A stretch of DNA of 64,000 nt from an uncultured Rhodospirillales bacterium (GTDB lineage: Bacteria; Pseudomonadota; Alphaproteobacteria; Azospirillales; Azospirillaceae), in the NCBI GenBank assembly GCA_903856295.1, contig CAIOBP010000141.1, positions 1 through 64,000 of the forward strand, in the 5' to 3' direction. The position numbers were made by a program, and so were the translations under genes. A model generated the notes under the pieces. It was not told the DNA's origin, did not search any database, and was given only the letters and a program-made list of their open reading frames with translations. Each line of letters begins with the position of its first letter. The stretch's first letter is position 1. This document shows, in pieces, positions 49,787 through 59,555 of this stretch.

Positions 49787-52123
49787 ATGAGGAAGCTGAA
49801 GCCGATCGATGCGCGTCTCGCGACCACCCTGGTGGTGGTGGCGATGGCTGCGCTGTTCGGCTGGCAGATGTTCGCCGTGCGCCAGACCGTGCTGAGCGAG
49901 GCCGGCAAGCAGACCATGGCCCTGGCCCGGACCGCCGAGTTGCAGGTGATCGGCAGTTTGCGCGGCGCCGGGATGCTGGCGGCCGACCTTGAGGTGCTTT
50001 TAACCGGCCGCGACGTTGCCGATCCGGCGCTGCAGGCGGTGTTGCGCGCCCGCTTGGCCGCGTATCACGACCTGACCTCCCTGGTGCTGGTGGATGTCGC
50101 CGGCCGGGAAGCTCAGGCGGTGGAGCGGGTCATCGAGGGCGCCCCGGCGGGGACGACCGAGGTGATCATCACCGCCCGGCCGCTGGTCGGAACCAACGGC
50201 GTCCGTCTGGGCGCGGCGGTGATCGGGGTGGCGGCGGCGCCGGTGGCCGATACCCTGGCGGCGTTGCCGCTGGGCGAGGGCGGCCGGGCATGGCTGGCCC
50301 TGGATAATGGCCGGATTCTCGCCGTGGCGCCCCGGGGCGGTGGCTCCGGCTTCCTGTCGCTGCCATCGGGGCCTCGCGAGGCGCGACTGGTGCGGGAGGC
50401 CGATCCCGACGGCGGCTCCGGGCGCTTGATGGCGGTCCGGCCGGTGGCCGGCGATCCGCTGGTGGTCGCGGTCGCGATGTCGGTCGACACCATTCTGGCC
50501 TCCTGGCGGGAGAATCTGCTGCTCTATGGTCTGGCGGTGCTGGCCCTGGCGGCGGTGGCGCTGCTCTACGCCTGGCTGCTGCAATATCAAAGTCACAGTA
50601 CCGCGCTCGCCCGCGCCGAAAAGGAGCGACTCGCGACCGCGGCGGCGGCGCAGCAACGGGGCATTCTCGATGCCACGGTCGACGGGTTGATCACCATCGA
50701 TGAGGACACCGGCATTCAGGGGGTGAACCGCTCGGCTGAACGCATCTTCGGCTATCAGGAACCCGAACTGGTCGGTCTGCCGGCGGCCAGCCTGATTCCC
50801 GGACTGACACGGACACTGCTTCACGACCGCCGGGGAGAGGTTCGCGAGCTTCAGGCGCTGCACCGGACCGGGCGGGAGATTCCGATCGAACTGGTGGTGA
50901 CCGAGTTGCCGGCCGACGCCAGTGGCGGTCAGCGCCTGTTCATCGGCACCGTGCGCGACCTGAGTGAACGCCGGGCGGCGGCGGCGGCCTTGCGCGAAAG
51001 CCAAGAGCGCAACGCCGCGATTCTCGCCGCCGCGGCCGAGGGGATCATCGCGGTCGACGCCCAGGGGCGCATGGAGACGGTCAACGCCGCCGCCGGCCGG
51101 ATTTTCGGGTACGAGGTTGCGGAGATGGCCGGCCGGAACGTGACCATGCTGTTGCCGGCCTCGTCGAAGGCCGGGCATGGCGAGGCGGTGGTTTCCTGTA
51201 TCCGCCGGCGCGATCTCGGCGCTCTCGGCCAGCGGCGCGAGGTGGTCGCGAAGCGCCAGGATGACTCCGAGTTTCCCCTGGAAATCGCGATCAGCCTGCT
51301 GGAACGTCCGGAGGGGCCGCTGTTCATCGCTGCGGTCGCCGACATCACCGAGCGTAAGGAGGCCGACACCGCCTTGCGTGGGGCCAAGCTCGATGCCGAG
51401 GCGGCAAATCAGGCCAAGACCCAGTTTCTTGCCCACATGAGCCATGAGTTGCGCACGCCGCTCAACGCGATCATCGGCTTTTCCGACATGATGCGCCAGG
51501 AAATGATGGGGGTATTGTCGGCGGTGTACTTGGACTATGCCCGCAACATCAATGATAGCGGCCGGCAGTTGATCGGTATTATCGATGATTTGCTTGACGT
51601 CTCGCGGCTGCAACTGGGCAAGTTCACCATTTCCGACGGCGTGGTCGATCTGCACAGCGCGGTCGCCGGGGCGCTGGCCATGATGCGGCCCCGCGCCGAG
51701 GACAGCGGCATCATCCTGACCGAGGGGGTTGACGAGGCTCTGCCCAAGCTGCGCGGCGACGCGCGGGCGATTCGGCAGGTTTTGATCAATCTGGTCAGCA
51801 ACGCCGTCAAGTTCACCCCCCGGGGCGGCTCGGTGCGGGTCAGCGCCGAGAGTTCTTCCGATGGTCGCTTGTTGCTGGCGGTGAGCGACACCGGGCGCGG
51901 CATTGATCCCGAGATGATCGAGCATGTGCTCGATCCCTTCCACCACGCCGACGCCTTCAAGGCCAACAAGGGGCGGGGGATCGGTCTGGGCTTGCCGATT
52001 TGCCGCTGGCTGATGGAACTGCATGGCGGCTCGCTGGTGATTGAAAGCAGTACGCCGGTCGGAACCACCGTGGTCGCGGGGTTTCCCAGAGAGCGGGTTT
52101 TGCTGTCATCGGGCGCGCTGTGA
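49787..52123 (+). CDS. PAS-domain sensor histidine kinase
   Basis: Two PAS domains (ERIFGYQEPELVGLPAASLIPG; GRIFGYEVAEMAGRNVTMLLP), FLAHMSHELRTPLNAIIGFSDMMRQE, GIGLGLPICRWLMELHGGSLVIES. Confidence 0.95.
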   Translation: MRKLKPIDARLATTLVVVAMAALFGWQMFAVRQTVLSEAGKQTMALARTAELQVIGSLRGAGMLAADLEVLLTGRDVADPALQAVLRARLAAYHDLTSLVLVDVAGREAQAVERVIEGAPAGTTEVIITARPLVGTNGVRLGAAVIGVAAAPVADTLAALPLGEGGRAWLALDNGRILAVAPRGGGSGFLSLPSGPREARLVREADPDGGSGRLMAVRPVAGDPLVVAVAMSVDTILASWRENLLLYGLAVLALAAVALLYAWLLQYQSHSTALARAEKERLATAAAAQQRGILDATVDGLITIDEDTGIQGVNRSAERIFGYQEPELVGLPAASLIPGLTRTLLHDRRGEVRELQALHRTGREIPIELVVTELPADASGGQRLFIGTVRDLSERRAAAAALRESQERNAAILAAAAEGIIAVDAQGRMETVNAAAGRIFGYEVAEMAGRNVTMLLPASSKAGHGEAVVSCIRRRDLGALGQRREVVAKRQDDSEFPLEIAISLLERPEGPLFIAAVADITERKEADTALRGAKLDAEAANQAKTQFLAHMSHELRTPLNAIIGFSDMMRQEMMGVLSAVYLDYARNINDSGRQLIGIIDDLLDVSRLQLGKFTISDGVVDLHSAVAGALAMMRPRAEDSGIILTEGVDEALPKLRGDARAIRQVLINLVSNAVKFTPRGGSVRVSAESSSDGRLLLAVSDTGRGIDPEMIEHVLDPFHHADAFKANKGRGIGLGLPICRWLMELHGGSLVIESSTPVGTTVVAGFPRERVLLSSGAL

Positions 52124-52235
52124 GTCCGGGGCGGCTGGATCGTCCGCAAGTCCTCCGGCATCGATCAGCGTCTTGAACCTGAACACCAGGAGGATTATCT
52201 CTTTATAGGAGAGTGCCGCGCCTCTGGAGGTTTTG

Positions 52236-52643
52236 ATGTCGCGCGAAGATTTCAAGTTTCCCACTGGTCCTGATGCTGTCGGAGGGGGCGGTTCCCCCTA
52301 CCGGGATATGTGGGGCCAGTCCGGGCAGGCTGGCGGCCGGACGGGTGGGCTGTCCAAACTCTGGGCAGGGGAAGCCGGCTCGAAAGACGGTCATTCCTCG
52401 CAAGATTGGCGGGAGGAGTGGAAGCGCCAGCGGAAAGAGCCGATACCGCAGTCCCGGGATTGGAAAAAGCTGTGGCTGGGGCTGGGGCTGGTGGTGGTGT
52501 TCTGCTTCTCGATCTTCGCCATCTACATGCTCGACGGGTTTCTGGAAAAACAGCATTGGCATTGGATGAATCCCAATGACACGGTGATCGACTCCGGTGA
52601 GGGTGGCGCTGGCGGGCCGTCGATTCACTGGGGCGGGCGGTGA
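52236..52643 (+). CDS. hypothetical single-pass membrane protein
   Basis: LWLGLGLVVVFCFSIFAIYML TM helix. Confidence 0.65.
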   Translation: MSREDFKFPTGPDAVGGGGSPYRDMWGQSGQAGGRTGGLSKLWAGEAGSKDGHSSQDWREEWKRQRKEPIPQSRDWKKLWLGLGLVVVFCFSIFAIYMLDGFLEKQHWHWMNPNDTVIDSGEGGAGGPSIHWGGR

Positions 52644-52786
52644 CCGGCGGAGCGTCCGGTTGCCGAGATCGCGCTCGCGAGTCGCGCGCGCCGTGCTGAG
52701 CGGCCTTGCGGCGGGAGTCCGAATACCCCAATCTGTAGCGGTGAATTTGGTCAACCGATGCAATGGCGGCGGCGTCTGGTGCTGGC

Positions 52787-53686
52787 ATGAAACTCGCTGT
52801 GGTCTTGAATGAAACTGCGGGAACTCTGCTGGGCCGGCCGGTGGCGGGCGTGGTGGCGGAGTTGCGGCAGCTCTTCGCCGCCGCCGGGCTTGAGGCGTCG
52901 GTGTTCGCCGCGCCGGGGCCGGCGGTGGAGACGGCCATGCGCCTTGCCGTTGCCTCCGAGGCCGAGGCCGTGGTGGTCGGTGGCGGCGACGGTACCCTGG
53001 CCACCGCCGCGAGGATGCTGTTGGGCACCGGCAAGGCGCTGGGGCTGCTCCCCCTGGGCACCATGAATCTGCTGGCCCGCGACCTGGGCCTGCCCTCCGA
53101 TTTGCGCGCGGCGGTGGCGGTGCTGGCCCGGGGCGAACGGCGGCTGATCGATGTCGGCGAGGTCAACGGCCATGTTTTTCTCAACAATTCGGTGATCGGG
53201 CTGTATCCGACCCTGGTCCGGGAGCGGGAGCGCCAGCGTGGCGTGCCCGGGTGGCGCAAGTGGGCGGCCATGGCCTCGGCGGTGGTCAAGGCGTTGCGCT
53301 ACTATAATCTGATCGAGGTCGGGGCCGACCTGGGCCAGGGAGCGCGGCTGATTCGCACTCCGGCGCTGGCGGTGGTCAACAACGCCTATCGAGATCCCGG
53401 GGCGACCTTTCTCAACCGGCCGGTGCTGGATGCTGGTGTACTTGCCGTGTACGTGGCCAAACACCGAACCCGGATCGGGCTGGTGCGCCTGATGGCCGGG
53501 TTGGCGCTGGGTGGTTGGCAGCGCAACCCGGAAGTCGATTCTCTGGAGATGACCGACCTGACCGTGACCAGCCCGTCCCGGCGCCGGCTCAAGGTTGCCA
53601 TCGATGGCGAGTTCATGCGTCTGGCGCCGCCGCTGGTCTATCGCATCCGGCCCAAGGCGCTGCCGGTGCTGGCGCCCGCGCCATGA
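52787..53686 (+). CDS. diacylglycerol/lipid kinase family protein
   Basis: AVVVGGGDGTLATAARMLLGTGKALGLLPLGTMNLLARDLGLP. Confidence 0.93.
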   Translation: MKLAVVLNETAGTLLGRPVAGVVAELRQLFAAAGLEASVFAAPGPAVETAMRLAVASEAEAVVVGGGDGTLATAARMLLGTGKALGLLPLGTMNLLARDLGLPSDLRAAVAVLARGERRLIDVGEVNGHVFLNNSVIGLYPTLVRERERQRGVPGWRKWAAMASAVVKALRYYNLIEVGADLGQGARLIRTPALAVVNNAYRDPGATFLNRPVLDAGVLAVYVAKHRTRIGLVRLMAGLALGGWQRNPEVDSLEMTDLTVTSPSRRRLKVAIDGEFMRLAPPLVYRIRPKALPVLAPAP

Positions 53687-53718
53687 CTGCGGCGGGGCTG
53701 CTGCTGCCAGGTTTCCAG

Positions 53719-53767
53719 GTGTACGTTGAAGGCCGGCTTGTGTATGCCTGTGGGTGTATGGTGTACG
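53719..53767. repeat. heptamer-phased GTGTAYG repeats
   Basis: GTGTAYG at 53719, 53740, 53754 and 53761; all offsets are multiples of 7. Confidence 0.6.
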
Positions 53768-53798
53768 TGCGGAGCGGTCTCCCCTTCGGCAGGTCGAT

Positions 53799-54629
53799 AT
53801 GAGAACCATTGCCCATCTTTCCGACCTTCATTTCGGCCGTGTCGATCCCGAGGTGCTGGAGGCGCTGGTCGCGGATCTGGTCACGGTCGCGCCGTCGCTG
53901 GTGGTGATCAGCGGCGATCTGGTGCAGCGCGCCCGGCGGCGGCACTTCCGCGCGGCCCGTGCTTTTTTGGAGCGGCTGCCGGCGTCCTGGCTGGTGGTGC
54001 CGGGGAATCACGATATTCCGGCCTATAACCTGCTGGCGCGCTTTACCATGCCCTTCCGCAATTACCGGCATTACATCACGGCCGACCTCAACCCCTTCGT
54101 CTGTGACGACGAGATCGCGGTGCTGGGAATCAACACCGCCCGGCCGCTGATCTTCAATTTTGCCCATGGCCGCATCAGTCGCCAGCAGATCGCGAGCATC
54201 GAGGCGGTGTTCGGGAGTGTCGCGCCCTCGGTGTTCAAGGTGCTGGTGACGCACCATCCGTTTCTGCCGCCGCCGGACAAGCCGGGCGGCAAGGTGCTGC
54301 TCGGACGGGCGCGTCTGGCTCTGCCGGCTCTGGAGGCGTGCGGTGTCGACCTGCTGCTGGCCGGGCACTTTCATCGGGGCTATGCTGGCGACCTCACCGA
54401 GCATCACAGCCATTTGGATCGCTCGATTCTGGTCGCTCATGCGGCGACGGCGACCTCGACCCGTCTGCGCGACGAGCCCAACGGTTATAATCTGATCACG
54501 GTGGCGCCGCCGGTGGTGACGTTCGAGGAGCGGGTCTGGACCGGCCAGCGTTTCGCCGGTTCCGAACGGAGCGCCTATAGCCGGACCCCTTGGGGCTGGC
54601 AGGCCGTGGCCGGCGCGGTTGGATTCTGA
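53799..54629 (+). CDS. metallophosphoesterase
   Basis: MRTIAHLSDLHFGRVDPEV; VVISGDLVQRARRRHF; VVPGNHDIPAYNL; LLLAGHFHRGYAG. Confidence 0.95.
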   Translation: MRTIAHLSDLHFGRVDPEVLEALVADLVTVAPSLVVISGDLVQRARRRHFRAARAFLERLPASWLVVPGNHDIPAYNLLARFTMPFRNYRHYITADLNPFVCDDEIAVLGINTARPLIFNFAHGRISRQQIASIEAVFGSVAPSVFKVLVTHHPFLPPPDKPGGKVLLGRARLALPALEACGVDLLLAGHFHRGYAGDLTEHHSHLDRSILVAHAATATSTRLRDEPNGYNLITVAPPVVTFEERVWTGQRFAGSERSAYSRTPWGWQAVAGAVGF

Positions 54630-54680
54630 AGCGCCCGGTGCTACGGTCGGTCGACCGCAAGAGCAGGCTGAAAGGCATCA

Positions 54681-54842
54681 ATGGGCAAGAGACGCTACGA
54701 AACGTTGAGCCAGCGTATGCAGCGCCGGGCCGAAGAGTTGGCTGCGCGGCGACGGGTGCCGCGTCAGACGGCGGCGGTGGTCGTCTGTGCCGTGGTTTTC
54801 GTGGTGTCGTTTCTCATTGGCATCGAATTCATCTGGCGCTGA
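54681..54842 (+). CDS. small single-pass membrane protein (53 aa)
   Basis: Manual read: MGKRRYETLSQRMQRRAEELAARRRVPRQTAAVVVCAVVFVVSFLIGIEFIWR*; below the ORF-track length cut-off. Confidence 0.5.
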   Translation: MGKRRYETLSQRMQRRAEELAARRRVPRQTAAVVVCAVVFVVSFLIGIEFIWR

Positions 54843-54848
54843 AGAGCC

Positions 54849-54912
54849 GGTTTCCAAAGGCCGACGGCCTTTGGTGGGGCCAGGTCAAAGCCCTGGCCTT
54901 GCCTTCGGTGCT
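54849..54912. repeat. intergenic palindromic repeat family copy
   Basis: GGTTTCCAAAGGCCGACGGCCTTTGGTGGGGCCAGGTCAAAGCCCTGGCCTTGCCTTCGG. Confidence 0.85.
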
Positions 54913-55846
54913 ATTCCAGCGCCGCTTTGGCCGCCAGCACGTCCTTGGCGATCTGGGCCTTGAGGGCGTCGAGGCTCTCGAAGCGCTGTTCGGGGCGGAG
55001 GAACTCGATCAATTGCACCCTGAGGTGGCGGCCATAGAGGTCGGCCGTGCAGTCGAAGAGGTGGGTCTCGAGGCGCTCATCGGTGCCGTCCACGGTCGGG
55101 CGATGGCCGAAATTGGCCACGCCATCGTGCCATACGGTTGAGAGTCCGGTGTCTATGCCGGCGCGCACCGCGTAAACGCCGAAGCGCGGGCGCAGATATT
55201 CGCCGAGATGAAGGTTGGCGGTGGGGAAGCCGAGGGTGCGGCCAAGCTGGGCGCCGGCCTCGACCCGGCCCTCGAGTTCCCAGGCCCGGCCGAGCACGAA
55301 GGCGGCGTCGCGGGGGCGGCCTTCGATCAGGGCGGTGCGGATGCGGGTCGAAGACAGGACGGCGCCGGTATGATCGGGCACCAGCCCGACGGCGGTGACC
55401 GCGAAGCCGTGCTCCAGGCCTTCCCGCTCCAGAAAGTCCATGGAGCCGCTGCGGCGATGGCCGAAATGAAAGTCCGCCCCGGCGATGACATGCCGCGCGG
55501 CAAGTCCGCCGATCAGCACCTCGGTGACGAAGTTTCCCGCCTCACGGTGCAGGAACGGCTCGTCGAAATGGGCGACCACCAGCACGTCGACCCCGAGCGC
55601 CTCCAGGTGGCGTTCCTTGATGCGGAACGGGGTCAGCCGGAACGGCGCGCCATCGGGGCGGAAGACACTGCGCGGATGGGGTTCGAAGGTCAGCACCGCG
55701 AGCGGCAGGCCGGAGTCGCGCGCGATCGCCCGACCCCGGCCGATGACCTCCTGGTGCCCCCGGTGGATGCCGTCGAAATTTCCGAGCACCGCCACAGCTC
55801 CCCGCGCGGAGTCGGGGAGTTGGAGATAGCTGCGAAATATCCGCAT
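54911..55846 (-). CDS. ribF: bifunctional riboflavin kinase/FAD synthetase
   Basis: VAVLGNFDGIHRGHQEVIGRG; GRTLGFPTANLHLGEYLRPRFGVYAV. Confidence 0.96.
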   Translation of the reverse strand: MRIFRSYLQLPDSARGAVAVLGNFDGIHRGHQEVIGRGRAIARDSGLPLAVLTFEPHPRSVFRPDGAPFRLTPFRIKERHLEALGVDVLVVAHFDEPFLHREAGNFVTEVLIGGLAARHVIAGADFHFGHRRSGSMDFLEREGLEHGFAVTAVGLVPDHTGAVLSSTRIRTALIEGRPRDAAFVLGRAWELEGRVEAGAQLGRTLGFPTANLHLGEYLRPRFGVYAVRAGIDTGLSTVWHDGVANFGHRPTVDGTDERLETHLFDCTADLYGRHLRVQLIEFLRPEQRFESLDALKAQIAKDVLAAKAALE

Positions 55847-55878
55847 CGGCGGGAGTCCGGATGGTGCCTGAGCGATGC

Positions 55879-56328
55879 TTAGCCGCGGGCGGGGACCATC
55901 ACGGTGGCTTCGCCGTCGATCACCACGGTCTCGCCGACCGAGCAGACGGTCTTGAGCGTGACGCGCTTCTTCTCGGTGACGATCTCGGTGACGGTGGCGC
56001 GAGCGACCACGGTGTCGCCGACTCGCACCGGCGCCTTGAACTTCAGGTTCTGGGCGATGTAGATGCAGCCCGGCCCGGGCAGCTTGGTGCCGAGCACGGT
56101 GGAGATGAACCCGGCCGAGAGCATGCCGTGAGCGATCCGGCTCTTGAACATGGTCGCCGAGGCATAGTCATGGTTGAGGTGAACCGGATTGGTGTCGCCG
56201 GAAATGCCCGCGAACATCACGATGTCGGTGTCCGTAATGGTCTTGGCGTAGACCGCCGACATGCCGACCGTGAGGTCTTCCAAATAGTAACCGTTGAGGT
56301 CCGCGAGGATTTGCTTGGCGTCGTCCAT
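55879..56328 (-). CDS. MaoC-like / (R)-specific enoyl-CoA hydratase
   Basis: YAKTITDTDIVMFAGISGDTNPVHLNHDYASATMFKSRIAHGMLSAGFISTVLGTKLPGPG. Confidence 0.92.
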   Translation of the reverse strand: MDDAKQILADLNGYYLEDLTVGMSAVYAKTITDTDIVMFAGISGDTNPVHLNHDYASATMFKSRIAHGMLSAGFISTVLGTKLPGPGCIYIAQNLKFKAPVRVGDTVVARATVTEIVTEKKRVTLKTVCSVGETVVIDGEATVMVPARG

Positions 56329-56663
56329 TTGTTTTTCTCCTGGAATTCAGCCGGCTGATCAAGCGCCTTCCAGATTGTTTGGAGATGCGTCGCGGAGCCG
56401 GTGTTTTGTTCAGTCCGGGTCGGGCCGGGCATCGGACCCTAACAAAATTCCCTAACTGGCAAAAGCTGAATCTTCGGGCGCTCCGGTGCTGGCTTGGTCA
56501 TACCTGTGACATACTTGTCGCCGTATGACGGATTTCCGCCAGACTTTGTCCGGTCGATTTGACGGAGACCCAGACATACGCTATGAGAGTCGGTGGAGTC
56601 TCGGCATCTGGAAGGCGCGCGTGAGGTTGCGCCGGGGCCGGTGAGTATGACGAGGGCAGGCGC

Positions 56664-57251
56664 GTGACAGGCGGGTCGAAAATCTGGACGGTGCGCGGTA
56701 TTCCACCCGAATTGCAGACGGCAGTCTCGGCGGCGGCCAAGGCGGCGCGTCAGACGCTGGGGGAGTGGACGGCGGCGGCTCTGACATCGGCACTCAGCGG
56801 CGGCGATCGCGACGAGGCGGCGAAGGGCCTGAGGGCCGCGCGCTTCGACGATATCGAGGCTCACATCGCGGTGCTGGAGCGGCGGCTCGATACGCTCGAC
56901 AATCGCAACGACACCACGATCACGCGGATCGACGGCTTCGATCGGCAGGTGCAGTCCCTGAGGCAGCGACTCGAAAGCGTCGAGCGGCTGGGCAGCCGGC
57001 CGCCGCTGCCGCCAGCGCCGCCTCCGGCCCCGCCGCCTTCGCCGGAAGTGGCGGCGGCGCTGGCCGAGCCCAGTCCTCTTCAGGGGCCGTTTACCCGGGG
57101 CATCGGTTCGCGCAAGCGCCTGACCGTCGCCGGGGAGGAGGAGTTGCAGCGTCTGCTTTCGGCCGGTGTCGACGACGCGACCATCGCGGCGCGCCTCGGC
57201 ATTCACAAACGCATCGTCTGGGCGCGCCGCCTCACCGAACGCACGGATTAG
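56664..57251 (+). CDS. hypothetical protein: RHH-like N-terminus, coiled coil, C-terminal HTH-like segment
   Basis: IWTVRGIPPELQTAVSAAAKAARQTLGEWTAAALTSAL, helical IEAHIAVLERRLDTLDNRND..., C-terminal DDATIAARLGIHKRIVWARRL. Confidence 0.65.
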   Translation: MTGGSKIWTVRGIPPELQTAVSAAAKAARQTLGEWTAAALTSALSGGDRDEAAKGLRAARFDDIEAHIAVLERRLDTLDNRNDTTITRIDGFDRQVQSLRQRLESVERLGSRPPLPPAPPPAPPPSPEVAAALAEPSPLQGPFTRGIGSRKRLTVAGEEELQRLLSAGVDDATIAARLGIHKRIVWARRLTERTD

Positions 57252-57254
57252 TCA

Positions 57255-57312
57255 TGGTTTCCAAAGGCCTCCGGCCTTTGGCGGGTCCAGGGCGGAGCCC
57301 TGGCCTTCGGCG
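57255..57312. repeat. intergenic palindromic repeat family copy
   Basis: GGTTTCCAAAGGCCTCCGGCCTTTGGCGGGTCCAGGGCGGAGCCCTGGCCTTCGGCG. Confidence 0.9.
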
Positions 57313-58656
57313 CTACTTCAAGCTGTCGAGGCGGGTTTTGACCGCTTGGTAGTCGGGGCTGGCTGGGTCGAGTTGCTTCAGCAGCCGTTCCAGCAGTGGC
57401 CGGGCCTCGGCGGCTTGGCCGGCGAGGGCGGTGTCGAGGCCGAGATACCAGAGCGCGGCGGTGGTCTCGGGGGCGACGGCCAAGGCCTCGCGGAAAGCGG
57501 CGGCGGCTTCCGCGGGCAGGCGCTCGACGGTGCCGGGCGTCGCCGCGATCACCGCTTCGGCATAGGCGACCAGCACGTCGGGCTGGTGCGGCGCCTGCGC
57601 GCGCAGGCGCTTGGCGGCGTCCAGGCGCCGGTCCGATTCTCCCAGCACCTCGTAGGCGCGCAGCAGGCGCAGCCAGCCGGCGACGTCGGCGGGATTGGCT
57701 TCCAGCTTGGCGCGCAGGCCCTCGACCATGGCGCGGATGGCCTTGGCTTGGTCTGCCGGCGCCTCGGCGGTTTTGGGCGGCAGCGGCTTGGGGGTGATGG
57801 CGGCGGCATCCAGGTGCAACCGTCCCGCGACCTCGGCGATGCGCTCGTGGACCAGCGGCAGCCAGGGCGCGTTTTCCGGGCTGGCCGCGGCCAGCTTGAT
57901 CCAGCGCTCGAGCGCTCCGTGATCGTCGCCGGCCTGCTGCCGGGCCAGGGCCAAATAGTGGCCGGCGCGCGGTTCATCGGGGAGCTTGGCCTGGATGGCG
58001 TCGAGCAGCTGGCGCGCCTCCTCCGGGACCAACCCCCGGTTGGAGCTGATCAGGGTTTCGGCGAGGTTGCCGCTGATGTCGAGATCGTCGGGCGCCAGCG
58101 CGGCGGCCTTGCGCCACGCCTCGATGGAGTCGGGCAACTGGCCCATCTTGCCGTAAGACTGGGCGAGCAACACCCAGCCTTCAAGGTCGTTGGGCTGGGA
58201 GGCCAAGCGTTCGGCCAGACGGGCCATCGCCTCCAGCACCGATTGCGGGGTGGCGGCGGCGGCGGCGCTCTCGGCGGCGCGTTCGGCGAAGGGCCGGTCC
58301 GGCAGGTCGGGGCGGCCGAGCGCGAGGTAAAGCGCCAGGGAGGCCAGGGGCAGGGCGACCAGCAGCGCGAGCGCCGCGCCTTTGCTGGGCGGAGCGATGG
58401 TCGCGGCGGTGGTGACGGGGGCGGCGGCGGCGCCCAGAATGCGGCGGCCGATCTCGGTACGGGCCGCGTCGGCCTGGGCGGGGGCGATCACGCCGCGCGC
58501 GAGGTCACGTTCGATCTCGCTCAACTGATCGCGATAAACCTCCAGGTCCCAGTCGGCGCGCGAGGGCGCGGGGGGCGAGGAACGGAGCAGCGGCCGGAGC
58601 AGCATGGCCACCACGGCGGCGGTGATCGCCGCGGCCAGTATCCAGAACAGGGTCAT
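57313..58656 (-). CDS. ccmI: cytochrome c biogenesis protein CcmI/CycH
   Basis: MTLFWILAAAITAAVVAMLLRPLL...DLEVYRDQLSEIERDLARGVIAPAQADAARTEIGRRIL, C-terminal TPRs. Confidence 0.93.
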   Translation of the reverse strand: MTLFWILAAAITAAVVAMLLRPLLRSSPPAPSRADWDLEVYRDQLSEIERDLARGVIAPAQADAARTEIGRRILGAAAAPVTTAATIAPPSKGAALALLVALPLASLALYLALGRPDLPDRPFAERAAESAAAAATPQSVLEAMARLAERLASQPNDLEGWVLLAQSYGKMGQLPDSIEAWRKAAALAPDDLDISGNLAETLISSNRGLVPEEARQLLDAIQAKLPDEPRAGHYLALARQQAGDDHGALERWIKLAAASPENAPWLPLVHERIAEVAGRLHLDAAAITPKPLPPKTAEAPADQAKAIRAMVEGLRAKLEANPADVAGWLRLLRAYEVLGESDRRLDAAKRLRAQAPHQPDVLVAYAEAVIAATPGTVERLPAEAAAAFREALAVAPETTAALWYLGLDTALAGQAAEARPLLERLLKQLDPASPDYQAVKTRLDSLK

Positions 58657-58664
58657 GGGGTCAC

Positions 58665-59132
58665 TCACTCCTGGCCGTCGAGCAGGCGGGCGAGTCGGGC
58701 GCTCTCCTCGGCGCTGAGCGGCGGTGGCGCCGGTGCGGCGGCGCCGGTGCGGCGGCGCAGCCGCCAAGCCACGGTCGCGGCGCCGGCCAGCGCCACTGCC
58801 AGCGGCCCCAGCCACAGCAGCCAAGTGTTGGGCTGGAACGGCGGTTTGAGCCGCGCGAAATCGCCGTAGCGCGCGCTGACGTAATCGACCACCGCCTGAT
58901 CGCTGTCACCGGCCTTGAGACGCTCGCGCACCAGCAGGCGCAAGTCTCTGGCCAGCGGCGCGTTGCTGTCGTCGATCGATTGGTTCTGACAGACGAGGCA
59001 GCGCAAATCTTGGCTGATCTCGCGGGCCCGGGCCTCGAGGGCCGGGTCGGAGAGCATTTCGCCGGGCAGCACGGCCAGCGCCGGCAGCGACCAGATCAGC
59101 ACGGCCAGCGCCGGCAGCAATCGAGCGTTCAA
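58665..59132 (-). CDS. ccmH: cytochrome c biogenesis protein CcmH
   Basis: [58 protein letters not shown]. Confidence 0.95.
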   Translation of the reverse strand: MNARLLPALAVLIWSLPALAVLPGEMLSDPALEARAREISQDLRCLVCQNQSIDDSNAPLARDLRLLVRERLKAGDSDQAVVDYVSARYGDFARLKPPFQPNTWLLWLGPLAVALAGAATVAWRLRRRTGAAAPAPPPLSAEESARLARLLDGQE

Positions 59133-59533
59133 TAGAGCAGTCCCGCGATCAGGTAACCGATGGCGACCGCGAGCAGGCCGATCACCACCGAGAAGAAGAT
59201 GTAGAGCAACCCCAGCGCAACATCGCCTTCCATGAACAGGTCGAGCAACTGCAGGCTGAACGAGGAAAAGGTGGTGTAGCCGCCGCAGACCCCGACCATC
59301 ATGAACAGGCGGGCATCCCGGCCGATATAGTCCGCCGGCAGGTTGGCCACGAAGCCGATCACCAGCGAGCCGCCGATGTTGATGAACAGGGTCGGCAACG
59401 GGAAGTGGGCCGGCATCATCTCGAACGGAAACAGATCGATGTCGAACTCGTGAAAGAATACCGACAGCCAGTGCCGGGCCATGCTGCCCAGCGCGCCGCC
59501 GATCGCCACGAGGAAGTAATCGATCATGTCCAA
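59129..59533 (-). CDS. crcB: fluoride channel CrcB/FluC
   Basis: [15 protein letters not shown]...[16 protein letters not shown]...[20 protein letters not shown]; start overlaps the ccmH stop region. Confidence 0.93.
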   Translation of the reverse strand: MDMIDYFLVAIGGALGSMARHWLSVFFHEFDIDLFPFEMMPAHFPLPTLFINIGGSLVIGFVANLPADYIGRDARLFMMVGVCGGYTTFSSFSLQLLDLFMEGDVALGLLYIFFSVVIGLLAVAIGYLIAGLLY

Positions 59534-59555
59534 CTCAGTCCCGAAGACACGGTGG

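Noticed and set aside
50000-52024. 674-aa minus-strand ORF
   Set aside because: Antisense shadow of the PAS histidine kinase.
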